From assembly GCF_027923555.1 (NCBI RefSeq), contig NZ_AP025523.1:1740484-1804483 (forward strand): DNA of 64,000 bases, read 5' to 3'. The stretch comes from Vulcanimicrobium alpinum (GTDB taxonomy: Bacteria; Vulcanimicrobiota; Vulcanimicrobiia; Vulcanimicrobiales; Vulcanimicrobiaceae). Of the stretch, positions 1-8,426 are shown piece after piece. The notes under the pieces were generated by a model. That model was not told where the DNA came from, did no database searches, and saw only the letters and a list, made by a program, of their open reading frames with translations. Numbering within the stretch: position 1 is the first letter of the stretch; each line of letters begins with the position of its first letter. The position numbers and the translations under genes are program-made.

Positions 1-25
1 GCGCGCGGCGAGATCGCGGCGTCGT

Positions 26-1084
26 TCAGCATATGCGCGGCAGCGGATCGCCGACGAGCATGTCGATCATGCGCGTCCCGCCGTAGCCGGTGATCCCGAC
101 GACCGCGCGTGCCGGCTCGCTCTGCACCGTACCGACGAGCGCCGCGTCCTCGCCGCCTGCGACCGCGCGCACCGCCTCGAGTGCGCGCTGCGCGTCGCGC
201 TCGGCGACAACTGCGAGGAATTGCCCTTCGTTCGCGATGTGCAGCGGATCGAGTCCGAGGATCTCGCACGCTCCGCGCACCTCGCTGCGCAGCGGGATCG
301 CGTCCTCGTGCAGAGCGATTGCACAGCCGGCGTCACGCGCGAGTTCGTTGAGCGCCGTGGCGACGCCGCCTCGGGTCGGATCGCGCATCCAGCGCACGCC
401 GTCGGGTACGGCGTCGAGCAGTGCCCGCACCATCGGCCAGACGCTGCGCGTGTCGGATCGCAAATCGGCCTCGAGTTCGAGCTCGCCGCGCGCGAGCAGA
501 ATGGTGATTCCGTGGTCGCCGATCGGCCCGCTCAGCAAGACGCGGTCGCCTTTGCGCACGTGCTGCGCGCCGAGCCTCAGGCGCTCGTCGACCACGCCGA
601 CGCCGAAGGTCGTCACGAACATCCGGTCGCAGGCGCCGTGCTCGACGACCTTCGTGTCGCCGCCGGCGATCGCGACACCGGCCCGCGCGGCGGCCGCCGC
701 CATCGCCTCGAGTTCGGCCCGCAGGGTCGCCGTTTCGAGTCCGGCTTCGAGGATCAGCGAGACCATGATCGTCCGCGGGCACGCACCCGAGACGGCGAGA
801 TCGTTGAGCGTGCCGTTGATGCACAGCTCGCCGATCGAGCCGCCCGCGAAGCGCAGCGGCTTCACGACGAAGGCGTCGGCGGTGGTCGCGATCCGGCAGG
901 CCGCGACGGGGAAGATCGCCGCGTCCGCCAGCGGCGCCAGCGTCTCGTTCGCGAAGAGCGGCGCGATCAGGCCTTCGACCAGGCGCCGCGAGGCTTTGCC
1001 GCCGGCGCCGTGCGCCATCTCGATGCGCTCGTCGGTGAAGCGAATCCGCGGCGGCGCGGGATCGGCGACGACGCCGCCGCTCAC
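26..1084 (-). CDS. hypE: [NiFe]-hydrogenase maturation protein HypE
   Basis: HypE works with HypF to make the cyanide ligands of the hydrogenase Fe(CN)2CO centre; it dehydrates a carbamoyl group carried on its C-terminal cysteine. The 352-aa product has the AIR-synthase-like N-terminal segment AHGAGGKAS, the ATP-site segment IAGGDTKVV, the RDPTRGG motif and the exact C-terminal PRIC tetrapeptide with the acceptor Cys. I chose the GTG start at 1084 because it overlaps the hypD stop as GTGA and places AHGAGG near residue 26, as usual for HypE. The open frame extends much further upstream, but that part is an out-of-phase shadow of hypD. Last gene of the hydrogenase operon inside the window; bases 1-25 hold no gene start. 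Confidence 0.95.
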   Translation of the reverse strand: MSGGVVADPAPPRIRFTDERIEMAHGAGGKASRRLVEGLIAPLFANETLAPLADAAIFPVAACRIATTADAFVVKPLRFAGGSIGELCINGTLNDLAVSGACPRTIMVSLILEAGLETATLRAELEAMAAAAARAGVAIAGGDTKVVEHGACDRMFVTTFGVGVVDERLRLGAQHVRKGDRVLLSGPIGDHGITILLARGELELEADLRSDTRSVWPMVRALLDAVPDGVRWMRDPTRGGVATALNELARDAGCAIALHEDAIPLRSEVRGACEILGLDPLHIANEGQFLAVVAERDAQRALEAVRAVAGGEDAALVGTVQSEPARAVVGITGYGGTRMIDMLVGDPLPRIC

Positions 1085-2193
1085 GCCGTCACCGGTTCGC
1101 CCCGATGGACGTACCGATAGTACGCCGCGCAGGCGCCTTCGCTCGAGACCATCAGCGCGCCGACGGGGTGTTCGGGGTTGCACTGGGTCCCGAACAGTTT
1201 GCAATGCGCCGGCTGGAGTACGCCTTTGAGCACTTCGCCGCACTGGGCGGCTTTCGGATCCGTGACGCGGACGCCCGGGACCCTGAAGCGCACCTCGGCG
1301 TCGAAGTCGGCGAACGCCGGCGCTAGCTTGAGCGCCGACTGCGAGATGAAGCCGAGCCCGCGCCACTCGAAAAACGGACGCAACTCGAATGCCGACGCCA
1401 TCGCGCGGAGCGCCGCGAGATTCCCCTCCCAGAGAACGATCCGGCGGTACTGGTTTTCCACCCGCGCCTCGCCCGCGTGGAGCTGACGCACGATCAACAG
1501 GATCGCTTCGAGGATGTCGAGCGGCTCGAAGCCGGCGACGACGACGGGCTTGCCGTAGTCGCGCGCGACGAACTCGAACGGGCGGCAGCCGATCACCGTC
1601 GCGACGTGTCCCGGTCCGACGAAGCCGTCGATGCGCATGTCGGGAGAATCGAGGATCGCGCGCATCCCCGGCACGATCGTGACGTGGTTGCAAAACACGG
1701 AGAAGTTGCGCACGCCGAGCGTCCGCGCGCGCAGAAGGGTGAGGGCCGTCGACGGCGCGGTCGTCTCGAAGCCGATCGCGAAGAAGCACACGTGCTTCGC
1801 CGGGTTGTCCTGCGCGATCCGAAGCGCGTCGAGAGGCGAGTAGACCATGCGGATGTCGGCGCCGCGCGCCTTGAGTTCGAGCGGCGTCCCGTGCGTTCCG
1901 GGGACCCGCAGCATGTCGCCGAAGCACGTCAGGATCGTGTCGTCGCGCTGCGCGATCGCAAGACCGTCGTCGACGCGCCCGGTCGGGAGGACGCAGACCG
2001 GGCACCCCGGACCGTGCACGAGTTCGATGTTCTCGGGCAGCACGTCGCGCAGCCCGTGCCGGTAGATCGCGCGGGTGTGCCCGCCGCAGACCTCCATGAT
2101 GCGATAGTGCCGGTGCGGATCGACGCTGCGCGCGATCTCGCGTGCGACCCCCCCGATCAGCTGCGGGTCGCGGAACTCGTCGACGTACTTCAT
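1081..2193 (-). CDS. hypD: [NiFe]-hydrogenase maturation protein HypD
   Basis: HypD is the iron-sulfur scaffold on which, with HypC, the Fe(CN)2CO unit is assembled. The 370-aa product shows the family signatures VCGGHT (residues about 34-39), HGPGCPVCVLP (about 64-74), GFETTAPSTA, and the C-terminal cysteines in CKLFGTQCNP and GACAAYYR that bind the [4Fe-4S] cluster. Full length for the family. ATG start at 2193 overlaps the hypC stop by 4 bases, and its own stop overlaps hypE as GTGA, so hypCDE are translationally coupled. Confidence 0.96.
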   Translation of the reverse strand: MKYVDEFRDPQLIGGVAREIARSVDPHRHYRIMEVCGGHTRAIYRHGLRDVLPENIELVHGPGCPVCVLPTGRVDDGLAIAQRDDTILTCFGDMLRVPGTHGTPLELKARGADIRMVYSPLDALRIAQDNPAKHVCFFAIGFETTAPSTALTLLRARTLGVRNFSVFCNHVTIVPGMRAILDSPDMRIDGFVGPGHVATVIGCRPFEFVARDYGKPVVVAGFEPLDILEAILLIVRQLHAGEARVENQYRRIVLWEGNLAALRAMASAFELRPFFEWRGLGFISQSALKLAPAFADFDAEVRFRVPGVRVTDPKAAQCGEVLKGVLQPAHCKLFGTQCNPEHPVGALMVSSEGACAAYYRYVHRGEPVTA

Positions 2194-2477
2194 CGTCGTT
2201 CGCCTCCGTCGGCGAAGGTGTACCCCCGGATCTCTTCGATGGCGAGCGCGTCTTCGCCCATCGCCTGCAGCATCCGCAACTGGTCGTGCGCCTGTTCCGC
2301 CGAGATCTTGCTCAGCGCAAACCCGACGTGGATCAAGATCCAATCGCCCGCGATCAGCGGATCGTCGGCCAGCAGCCCGACGTTGACGTTGCGCCGCACG
2401 CCGCCAACGTCGACCCTCGCCAGCAGCGGCTGGGCGTCGTCGAACGCGACGATCTGACCCGGGATCGCAAGGCACAT
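2190..2477 (-). CDS. hypC: hydrogenase maturation chaperone HypC
   Basis: HypC/HupF chaperone, 95 aa. It begins MCLAIPGQI; the conserved Cys2 left after Met removal binds the Fe(CN)2CO unit and the large-subunit precursor. The following beta-barrel segment (VDVGGVRRNVNVGLL) and the GDWILIHVGFAL motif are typical. It starts four bases after the preceding 87-aa gene ends and overlaps hypD by ATGA. It probably serves the group 1h large subunit in this operon, since no other hydrogenase is visible in the window. Confidence 0.95.
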   Translation of the reverse strand: MCLAIPGQIVAFDDAQPLLARVDVGGVRRNVNVGLLADDPLIAGDWILIHVGFALSKISAEQAHDQLRMLQAMGEDALAIEEIRGYTFADGGERR

Positions 2478-2481
2478 CGCG

Positions 2482-2745
2482 TTACGTCGCGCCCGCGCTG
2501 AAATTGATGCGCACAGAGACCTGCGGAACTTCGTACGTGCGCGCCCGCCCAGGCGAGAACTCGACGTGCATCGCCGGCGGCGGCGCGATGACGAGCGTGC
2601 CGTCGTCGTTCCACACGGCCGTGATGAATCCCGAGAAGTCCGTCGCGGCGCCGCGAACGGCGTGGAGGCTGCTCTTCGCCTCGAAAGTCAGCGACGACGC
2701 CGCCGGGAGGACGGCGTAGCGGCTACATACTTTTGATTCTTGCAT
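2482..2745 (-). CDS. small protein resembling the N-terminal half of YceI-like domains
   Basis: 87 aa, unrecognised. Residues about 16-60 (LTFEAKSSLHAVRGAA...FSGFITAVWNDDG) resemble the first strands of YceI-family lipocalin-like domains (LTF.AK......VRG...F.G.I), but the protein is less than half a normal YceI domain and has no signal peptide or membrane segment. Its start lies within the last 23 bases of the upstream gene and its stop is 4 bases before hypC, so it belongs to the hydrogenase operon. Possible role in hydrogenase assembly or quinone handling is pure inference from position. Confidence 0.6.
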   Translation of the reverse strand: MQESKVCSRYAVLPAASSLTFEAKSSLHAVRGAATDFSGFITAVWNDDGTLVIAPPPAMHVEFSPGRARTYEVPQVSVRINFSAGAT

Positions 2746-2986
2746 ACCGGACCACGTCGTCTTGCAGGCCCTGGAGCATACCGATCGCCTTTTCGCTGCG
2801 CGCAGCGCCGAAGCTCGTGATTATCCCGATCGCTTGATTGAGCCCTTCGCGCAGAAAGGGGGGATCGCCGGACATTGCGCGTAGCCGGTCGTAGCGCGCG
2901 ATATCGCTGGCGAACTTTTCGAATTGCCGCTCCAGAAAGTACACGACGCCGAACGCGACGCCGCCGAGCACCAGTCCCCGCATCAT
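2723..2986 (-). CDS. small membrane-anchored hydrogenase-cluster protein
   Basis: 87 aa. The N-terminus MMRGLVLGGVAFGVVYFL is one hydrophobic segment that could anchor the protein; the rest is mostly helical and charged and ends RYARIKSM. I recall very small proteins in actinobacterial group 1h clusters (annotated DUF6893) that combine one membrane helix with a similar R-R-Y-x-R-I/M-R-S-M end; this could be a longer version, from memory and unverified. Start: ATG at 2986, with GAAGGAGA about 5 bases upstream, overlapping the protease stop by 4 bases. Confidence 0.65.
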   Translation of the reverse strand: MMRGLVLGGVAFGVVYFLERQFEKFASDIARYDRLRAMSGDPPFLREGLNQAIGIITSFGAARSEKAIGMLQGLQDDVVRYARIKSM

Positions 2987-3474
2987 ACCGTCTCCTTCTC
3001 GCGCGCGCCGCAAGCGGCGCCACGGGTTTGCCAGTCGTGCAGAATCCGCCGCACCATCGTGCACGCCGGCGCGATCGCCGCGGCGACCGCGCGCGACAAG
3101 CCGATCCCTTCGTCGACGTTCTCCGGCACGATGCCGAGAATCGCGATCGGCGGAAGCTCGCCGCCCAGCGCACGGGCGTACGCAAACGTCGCATGCAGCT
3201 CCATCCCGTGCGGATCGGGCGAACCGGCTGCCGCTGCGTCCGGCGGCTCCAGGAGCACCAGCGTACCGGGCGGCTCGTCGCGGCGCACCGCATCGACGAT
3301 CAGCACGCGATCGCAGCCCGCCGTGAGGTCGTACGCGAGGTGAATCCCGGCGATCCCCGCATCGACGATCCGCACGTCGTCCGTCGCCTCCTGCGCGAGC
3401 GCCGCGGCGACGGCCGGGCCGACCCCGTCGTCGCCGAAAAAGATGTTGCCGACGCCCGCAACCAGGATGGTCAT
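2983..3474 (-). CDS. hydrogenase maturation protease (HycI/HupD family)
   Basis: Endopeptidase that removes the C-terminal tail of the large subunit after nickel insertion. 163 aa; starts MTILVAGVGNIFFGDDGVG with the nickel-binding acidic residue in the family position, then VDAGIAGIHL and a conserved His in DPHGMELH. The large subunit here extends about 20 residues beyond the last ligand Cys motif, so a substrate for cleavage exists in the same operon. Overlaps both neighbours by ATGA. Confidence 0.92.
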   Translation of the reverse strand: MTILVAGVGNIFFGDDGVGPAVAAALAQEATDDVRIVDAGIAGIHLAYDLTAGCDRVLIVDAVRRDEPPGTLVLLEPPDAAAAGSPDPHGMELHATFAYARALGGELPPIAILGIVPENVDEGIGLSRAVAAAIAPACTMVRRILHDWQTRGAACGAREKETV

Positions 3475-4796
3475 CGCGGCGGTTCCGCCGCCGGGAGCAC
3501 GTCGATCTCGTCGGGCGAGAAAAACAGCGAGCGGCCGTACCATTCGTGCAGATCGCTCGCCGGATCGTCGTCGACCGTGACCGCCGCGTACATGTTGCCT
3601 TCGAGGTCCTGGTGGATCTTGCGTACCGTCGCCGTCTTGCCGGCGAGGAACGTATCCCACACGTCGGCGCGGCGGTTGGGCCGCAGGCGCACGTGCATCC
3701 CTCTGGTCACCTTGACGCCGTCGACGAAGAAGCAGTCGATGGCCCGAACGTCGATCGCGGCGAACGGATCGTCGCCGCCGCGCACCAGCGCGCCCCCGTG
3801 CAGGCGCGCGACGTCCTGCGCTCCGAAGCGCTCGGCACGCTCGACGATCGCGCGGGCGCGCGGGTCGGTGGCGCGCGCTTCGTCGCGTTCATCGTCCGAA
3901 AGGCTCAGGACGCTGAGCGTGAGCAGTTCGTCGATCTCGGTGCCGTCGAAGGCGTCGTGGCTCGTCTGCGCGGCGACCTCTGGAAAATCGTAGAGAATGA
4001 TCGGCGATGCGAGCACGAGCGGCGCGCGCAGCGGATCGTCGCCGGGGTCGCCGACGAGCACGGGCCACGCGTGCTTCTGCTGCAGCGCCGCGGCCTCGGC
4101 AACCGCGTCCGCCGGCGGATCGAGGGTCGAGAGAAAGCGGCCGCCCTCGGCCGCGAGCAGCACGTGCGTCGACACCAACGCGGTGCGCAGCGCGGAGCTG
4201 CGCTCGCCGGCGACGACGGCGGAGCGGTTGCGCACCTGCACGCGCACGAGCGTGTACGGGCCGGCGGTGTCGCGGGTCAGGGTCAGTTCGCCGTGCAGCG
4301 CCCAGCGCTCGCGTACGATCCGTCCGCGCAGCGTGCCGTCGCCGTCGCGCAGGACTTCGACGTCGCTGCCGCCGCAGACGGCGAGCGGGATGCGCAGCGT
4401 CCCCGCGGCGGCCGGGATCGCGGCCGACAGCTCGCGCTCGACGCCTTCGTCGAAGCTGACGTACCGGCGGCCGGCGATCGCGGCTTCCGCAACGGGCGCG
4501 AACGATCCGTCGGCCTGGACGATCTCGACACGGCGCGCCTCAACCTGGAGAAAGCGCAACAGCACCGTGACGACGGCGTCGCTGCCGTCGAGCAGCACGT
4601 CGGTCTGCTGTTCGCACGGCTCGCCGTTGCCTGCCGCGGCGTACGCCTCCGGAACGACGACCCCAAACTGCCAGCGGATGCGGTTCTTCGCCGCGGAGGC
4701 CGTGTACGGATAGAGCAGATAGCCCTCGTACAGCACGGCGTTCGCGACCGCCAGCGCCGCCGCGAACGGGTTCTCGGTTCCCGCGCGCGGCGTCAT
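3471..4796 (-). CDS. conserved hydrogenase-cluster protein of unknown function (441 aa)
   Basis: 441-aa soluble protein without signal peptide or membrane helices. The N-terminus has the run VLYEGYLLYPYTASAAKNR; the last 80 residues hold GMHVRLRPNRRADVWD and AVTVDDDPASDLHEWYGR. From memory both blocks are conserved in uncharacterised proteins of group 1h hydrogenase clusters in actinobacteria; no catalytic motif is recognised. The C-terminal block looks like a small beta-rich domain. ATG start overlaps the DUF6084 stop, and its own stop overlaps the protease start, so it is embedded in the operon and probably acts in assembly or electron transfer. Function unknown. Confidence 0.8.
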   Translation of the reverse strand: MTPRAGTENPFAAALAVANAVLYEGYLLYPYTASAAKNRIRWQFGVVVPEAYAAAGNGEPCEQQTDVLLDGSDAVVTVLLRFLQVEARRVEIVQADGSFAPVAEAAIAGRRYVSFDEGVERELSAAIPAAAGTLRIPLAVCGGSDVEVLRDGDGTLRGRIVRERWALHGELTLTRDTAGPYTLVRVQVRNRSAVVAGERSSALRTALVSTHVLLAAEGGRFLSTLDPPADAVAEAAALQQKHAWPVLVGDPGDDPLRAPLVLASPIILYDFPEVAAQTSHDAFDGTEIDELLTLSVLSLSDDERDEARATDPRARAIVERAERFGAQDVARLHGGALVRGGDDPFAAIDVRAIDCFFVDGVKVTRGMHVRLRPNRRADVWDTFLAGKTATVRKIHQDLEGNMYAAVTVDDDPASDLHEWYGRSLFFSPDEIDVLPAAEPPR

Positions 4797-5431
4797 CGTT
4801 CGACCTTCGCTAGTGCGAGCAGACGCGCGAGCGTCGCATCCCAACTCGTGAGCCGCTGTGCGCTGCGGAACTCGCGCAGGTCGTCGAACAGCTCGCGCTG
4901 CACGCGCAGCCACGCGGCGTTCGGGAAGCACGCGTCGACCGCGTCGCGCCACACGCTCACCGGGAGCGCGTACGCCGCCTCGCACGCCCACGGGACCATT
5001 TCGGTGCTCACGCCGCCGGCGTGCTCGACGAAAACCATCCCGCTGAAATGCAGCGCCAGCGGGATCACCCCGCCGGCCAGGCCGCTCAGGTATTTGTTCG
5101 CGGCGACGTCGAAGTCGTAACTTGCCGTGAGCGGAAGCGTGAACGTCGTCGCTTCGCGGAATGCCGTGACGGTGCTCGCGACGTGCATCCACAGCATCGA
5201 GCGGAGCGTCTCACCGTAGCGCCGCGGCTCGCCGAAGAGCTCCTCCAGCCGCACCGATTCGCCGCCGTCGTATCGGCGCCGCTGCGGTTCGAGCCGAACC
5301 TGCGTGCGCAGGGCGATCGCGGCGATCGGGGTCCCCGTGGACTCGGTGACGCGCACGTCGAGCACGATCGTCGGCGCGGCCGCGTACGGTTCACCGCGCG
5401 CGCCCTCGACCGCGAACGCGAGCGCGCTCAT
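4793..5431 (-). CDS. DUF6084-like hydrogenase-cluster protein
   Basis: 212 aa, no signal peptide, cysteine-poor. Recognised from memory as the DUF6084 type by RLEPQRRRYDGGE, LFGEPRRYGETLRSMLW, a central SYDFDVAANKYL, and PWACEAAYALPVSVWRD followed by FPNAAWLRV. Proteins of this kind accompany group 1h [NiFe]-hydrogenases; no biochemical role is known to me. ATG at 5431 overlaps the upstream DUF5947-like stop by ATGA. Confidence 0.8.
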   Translation of the reverse strand: MSALAFAVEGARGEPYAAAPTIVLDVRVTESTGTPIAAIALRTQVRLEPQRRRYDGGESVRLEELFGEPRRYGETLRSMLWMHVASTVTAFREATTFTLPLTASYDFDVAANKYLSGLAGGVIPLALHFSGMVFVEHAGGVSTEMVPWACEAAYALPVSVWRDAVDACFPNAAWLRVQRELFDDLREFRSAQRLTSWDATLARLLALAKVER

Positions 5432-6072
5432 CGGGGTGCCGCGAGGCCGCGGCTGCGCTCGGCCAGCGCTGCGAACCAGCGTTCGATCTGCGCGCGCGCC
5501 TCGTCGCCGCCGTCGAAACCCCGCCACGCCAGGCGCAGCATCCCGACCAGTTGGTAGGCCGCGTCGATCGGCACCAGGTAGCAGCGCGCCGGCCCCGCGC
5601 GGCGGCGCTGCACGACGATCGCTTCGACGTCGGACTCGACTGTCGCGACGAGCGGATCGCTCCCCGCCAGCGCGTCCCAGGTCGCGAGCGGGAGCTGGGA
5701 CTCGGTCGCACCGGCCGGTCCGGGATAGCACGCGACGGTGCGGTCCTCGGCCGAGTTGCGGAAGAAAAACGCGAGTTCGATCGGGATCTGCAGCGCGTCC
5801 CACGCTGCGTCGTCGAGCGCGAGCCCGGTGACCTCGGCGTAGCGCGTAGGGATCGGCTTATAACGCCCCCGCGCGGCGCCCTGCGGCTCGAAGACGAGCG
5901 CGCACGGACGGCACGCACACATGATGCGGCGCGCGTGCAGATCGACCAGATGCGCGTGCTCCGGCTGCACCGGCTCGCCGCAAAAATCGCATCGCTCGCC
6001 CGGCGCAACGGCCGGCCGTTTCCGCAGCACGTTCGCAAGCGCCGCGAAGCCGGCGCCACTGTTGCCGTCCAC
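5428..6072 (-). CDS. DUF5947-like cysteine-rich hydrogenase-cluster protein
   Basis: 214 aa with GTG start. Residues about 27-55 carry CDFCGEPVQPEHAHLVDL followed by CACRPC, two CxxC/CxC-type pairs with histidines that suggest a zinc or Fe-S site. GRYKPIPTRY follows, and the protein ends in an arginine-rich helix. This arrangement matches my memory of DUF5947 proteins found next to group 1h hydrogenase structural genes. Starts 4 bases after the NifU-like stop. A metal-delivery or scaffold role in hydrogenase assembly is inference from context. Confidence 0.8.
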   Translation of the reverse strand: MDGNSGAGFAALANVLRKRPAVAPGERCDFCGEPVQPEHAHLVDLHARRIMCACRPCALVFEPQGAARGRYKPIPTRYAEVTGLALDDAAWDALQIPIELAFFFRNSAEDRTVACYPGPAGATESQLPLATWDALAGSDPLVATVESDVEAIVVQRRRAGPARCYLVPIDAAYQLVGMLRLAWRGFDGGDEARAQIERWFAALAERSRGLAAPR

Positions 6073-6076
6073 TCCG

Positions 6077-6637
6077 CTACCGCAGCGCCGCGGCGGGTGC
6101 GGCGATCAGGTCGATGTCGAAACACGCGCGCTCGGGCTGCTGCTCGCGCCGCGCCGGCACGGCGCGCACCTCGCGAATCTCCGGGACGCGCTCGAGGATC
6201 GCGCGCTCGACCGCCTGCTTGACGGTGAGCGTCGAGGACGGACAGCCGTCGCACGAGCCTTGCAGTTCGATGAGCACCACGCCGTCGTCGATCCCGGCGA
6301 TTTCAATCCCGCCCTCGTGCGATTTGAGATACGGACGAACGGCGTCGAGCGCATGCTGGACCCGTTCGTCGACCGGGATCGGGTGCAGTCCGTGCAGGCA
6401 CAGCAAGCCTTCGACGAGCGGGTCCGCCGTAAGCTTTGCGAAGAGCGCGTCGGCTTGGTCGCCGGTGCCGTCGTATACGATGTCGAGGATGCGCTCGAGA
6501 CCGCTGCCGTAGAAAGTGACCATGGTGCGCGCCAGCTCTTCGCCGCGTTCGCGCGCCTGCCAGGGCGTGGAGATCGAGGCGAAGCCTGCGAGCAGCGCCT
6601 CGATCTTCGTCGCGAGTTCCTGCGCCTCGTCAGCCAA
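6077..6637 (-). CDS. NifU-like Fe-S scaffold protein
   Basis: 186 aa. The last 75 residues form a NifU C-terminal domain (YLKSHEGGIEIAGIDDGVVLI followed by GSCDGCPSS) with the CxxC pair that holds a labile Fe-S cluster. The first 100 residues are a helical extension seen in NifU-like proteins of hydrogenase operons. Start is a TTG at 6637 overlapping the end of hhyL by 8 bases; no better ATG/GTG preserves the N-terminal extension. Likely supplies clusters to the hydrogenase small subunit or to a partner Fe-S protein. Confidence 0.85.
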   Translation of the reverse strand: MADEAQELATKIEALLAGFASISTPWQARERGEELARTMVTFYGSGLERILDIVYDGTGDQADALFAKLTADPLVEGLLCLHGLHPIPVDERVQHALDAVRPYLKSHEGGIEIAGIDDGVVLIELQGSCDGCPSSTLTVKQAVERAILERVPEIREVRAVPARREQQPERACFDIDLIAAPAAALR

Positions 6638-8417
6638 AGGGCGCCACCGGCGAGTGCACGGTTTCGAGCGTGCGGCCCTCGCCGAGATAGATGTGCACGC
6701 CGCACGGCAGGCACGGATCGAAGCTCCGCACCGCGCGCATGATGTCGATGCCTTTGAAGTTGTCGGGGCCGTTTTCTTCGAAGATCGGCGTCCCTTGCAC
6801 GGCGTCTTCGTACGGTCCCGGGGTGCCGTAGACGTCGCGCGGGTTGCCGTTCCAAGGCGTCGGCGGCCACGGATGATAGTTGGCGATCTTGCCGTCGCGG
6901 ATCACCATGTGGTGCGAAAGCACGCCGCGCACCGCCTCGGTGAAGCCGCAGCCGAAGCCTTCGTCGGGGACCGTGAACGGTTCCCAAGACCGCGTGCGGC
7001 CGGCGTGCAGTTCCTCCATCGCCTTGTCTAGGAAGTGCAGCGCCGCCGCGGCGGAGTAGGCCTGGAAGTAGGTGCGCGCGCGGTCGCGTTCGATCGCGTT
7101 CGACCACTTCGGCGTCTTCCACTCGAAGCTGACCGGACCGCTGAGCGCGCTCTTGGGCAGGTTGATCTGCACGCTGTTCCCGGTCGCCTTGACGTACCCG
7201 ATGTCGACGAGTCCGGCCAGCGCCGTCGCCCACAGCCGCGCGAGCGCGCCGCCGCCGGTGTCGAGCGCGAGATGATCCTTGCCGTCGAACCAGCGCGGCG
7301 ACATGACCCACGAGTATTGACTGTTGAAGTCGCGCTTCTTCGGCGTCGGCAGCGTGTGCATGTTCCACGGATGCCGGCGATCGACGTGATTGCCGAGCGG
7401 ATCTTTGGCGACGAACGTCTCTTCGTTCTGCCAGTCGTCGTAGTACGAACTTCCAAGCAGGATGCGGATCCCGAGGTTGATCTCCACCAAGTCGGTCGTG
7501 ACCAGCTTGCCGTCGACGACGACGCCCGGGGTGACGAACATCTTGCGGCCCCAGTTCGTCATGTTGCGATAGGTGAAATCGCAATAGTCGGGATCCTGGA
7601 ACGCACCCCAGCAGCCGAGCAGGATCCGCCGCTCGCCGACGTGCTCGTAGCCCGGCAGCGCCTGATACATGAAGTCGAAGAGGTCGTCGTGCAGCGGTAC
7701 GCAGACTTTCATGTACTCGACGTAACGCATCAGACGCGCGTAGTAATCCGTGAAGAGCTGCGACGTCGCGACGGTCCCGACGCCGCCGGCGTAAAGCGTC
7801 GAGGGATGAACGTGACGTCCTTCCATCAGGCAGAACATCTCGCGCGTGTATCGGCTGATCTGGAGTGCCTGGCGGTAGAAATCGCCGGCGAACGGGTTGA
7901 GCGCCGTCATGATGTCGGCGATCGTCTTGTAGCCGTGGATGTCGCCGTGCGGAGCCGGGGTCGACTTCGCCTTCTCCCAGACCGACGGGTTCGTCTCACG
8001 GACCATCTGCTCGCAGAAGTCCACGCCGACGAGGTTTTCCTGGAAGATGTTGTGGTCGAACATGTACTCGGCGGCTTCGCCGAGGTTCATGATCCACTCG
8101 CCCATCGCCGGCGGACGCACGCCGAACGCCATGTTCTGCGTGTACACCGAGCAGACGGCGTGGTTGTCGCCGCAGATCCCGCAGATGCGCGACGTGATGA
8201 AGTGCGCGTCCCGCGGATCTTTGCCTTTCATGAAGATGCTGTAGCCGCGGAAGATCGACGAGGTCGAATGACATTCCGCAACGCGGCGTTCGTTGAAATC
8301 GATCTTCGTGTAGATGCCGAGGCTCCCGACGATACGCGTGATCGGATCCCACGACATCTCGACGAGTCGTGACTGAGGCGCGCCCGTCGACGCGCCGGCC
8401 AGGTCTTTGATCGCCAT
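6630..8417 (-). CDS. hhyL: [NiFe]-hydrogenase large subunit, group 1h type
   Basis: Catalytic subunit that oxidises H2. 595 aa. L1 motif RICGICGDNH (about residues 77-86) and L2 motif DPCLPCGVH near the C-terminus give the four Ni-Fe cysteines. The tail after L2 (about 20 residues ending SPVAPFG) is the part removed by the maturation protease. RDAHFITSRICG, HVHPSTLYAGG and the long insertion rich in aromatic residues match group 1h/5 high-affinity enzymes rather than group 1d or 3. ATG at 8417 has AGGAGA just upstream, overlapping the small-subunit stop. Whether it is 1h or the related 1l class needs a phylogeny. Confidence 0.96.
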   Translation of the reverse strand: MAIKDLAGASTGAPQSRLVEMSWDPITRIVGSLGIYTKIDFNERRVAECHSTSSIFRGYSIFMKGKDPRDAHFITSRICGICGDNHAVCSVYTQNMAFGVRPPAMGEWIMNLGEAAEYMFDHNIFQENLVGVDFCEQMVRETNPSVWEKAKSTPAPHGDIHGYKTIADIMTALNPFAGDFYRQALQISRYTREMFCLMEGRHVHPSTLYAGGVGTVATSQLFTDYYARLMRYVEYMKVCVPLHDDLFDFMYQALPGYEHVGERRILLGCWGAFQDPDYCDFTYRNMTNWGRKMFVTPGVVVDGKLVTTDLVEINLGIRILLGSSYYDDWQNEETFVAKDPLGNHVDRRHPWNMHTLPTPKKRDFNSQYSWVMSPRWFDGKDHLALDTGGGALARLWATALAGLVDIGYVKATGNSVQINLPKSALSGPVSFEWKTPKWSNAIERDRARTYFQAYSAAAALHFLDKAMEELHAGRTRSWEPFTVPDEGFGCGFTEAVRGVLSHHMVIRDGKIANYHPWPPTPWNGNPRDVYGTPGPYEDAVQGTPIFEENGPDNFKGIDIMRAVRSFDPCLPCGVHIYLGEGRTLETVHSPVAPFG

Positions 8418-8426
8418 CGGCGTCTC

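Noticed and set aside
90-1229. Long plus-strand frame opposite hypE
   Set aside because: Mirror ORF caused by high GC; composition is Ser/Arg-rich without domains, and the minus strand carries clear HypE motifs.
26-2005. A 659-codon open frame that would make a larger protein including HypE
   Set aside because: Only codons from 1084 on encode HypE; the upstream part is an out-of-phase copy of hypD with arginine-rich shadow composition.
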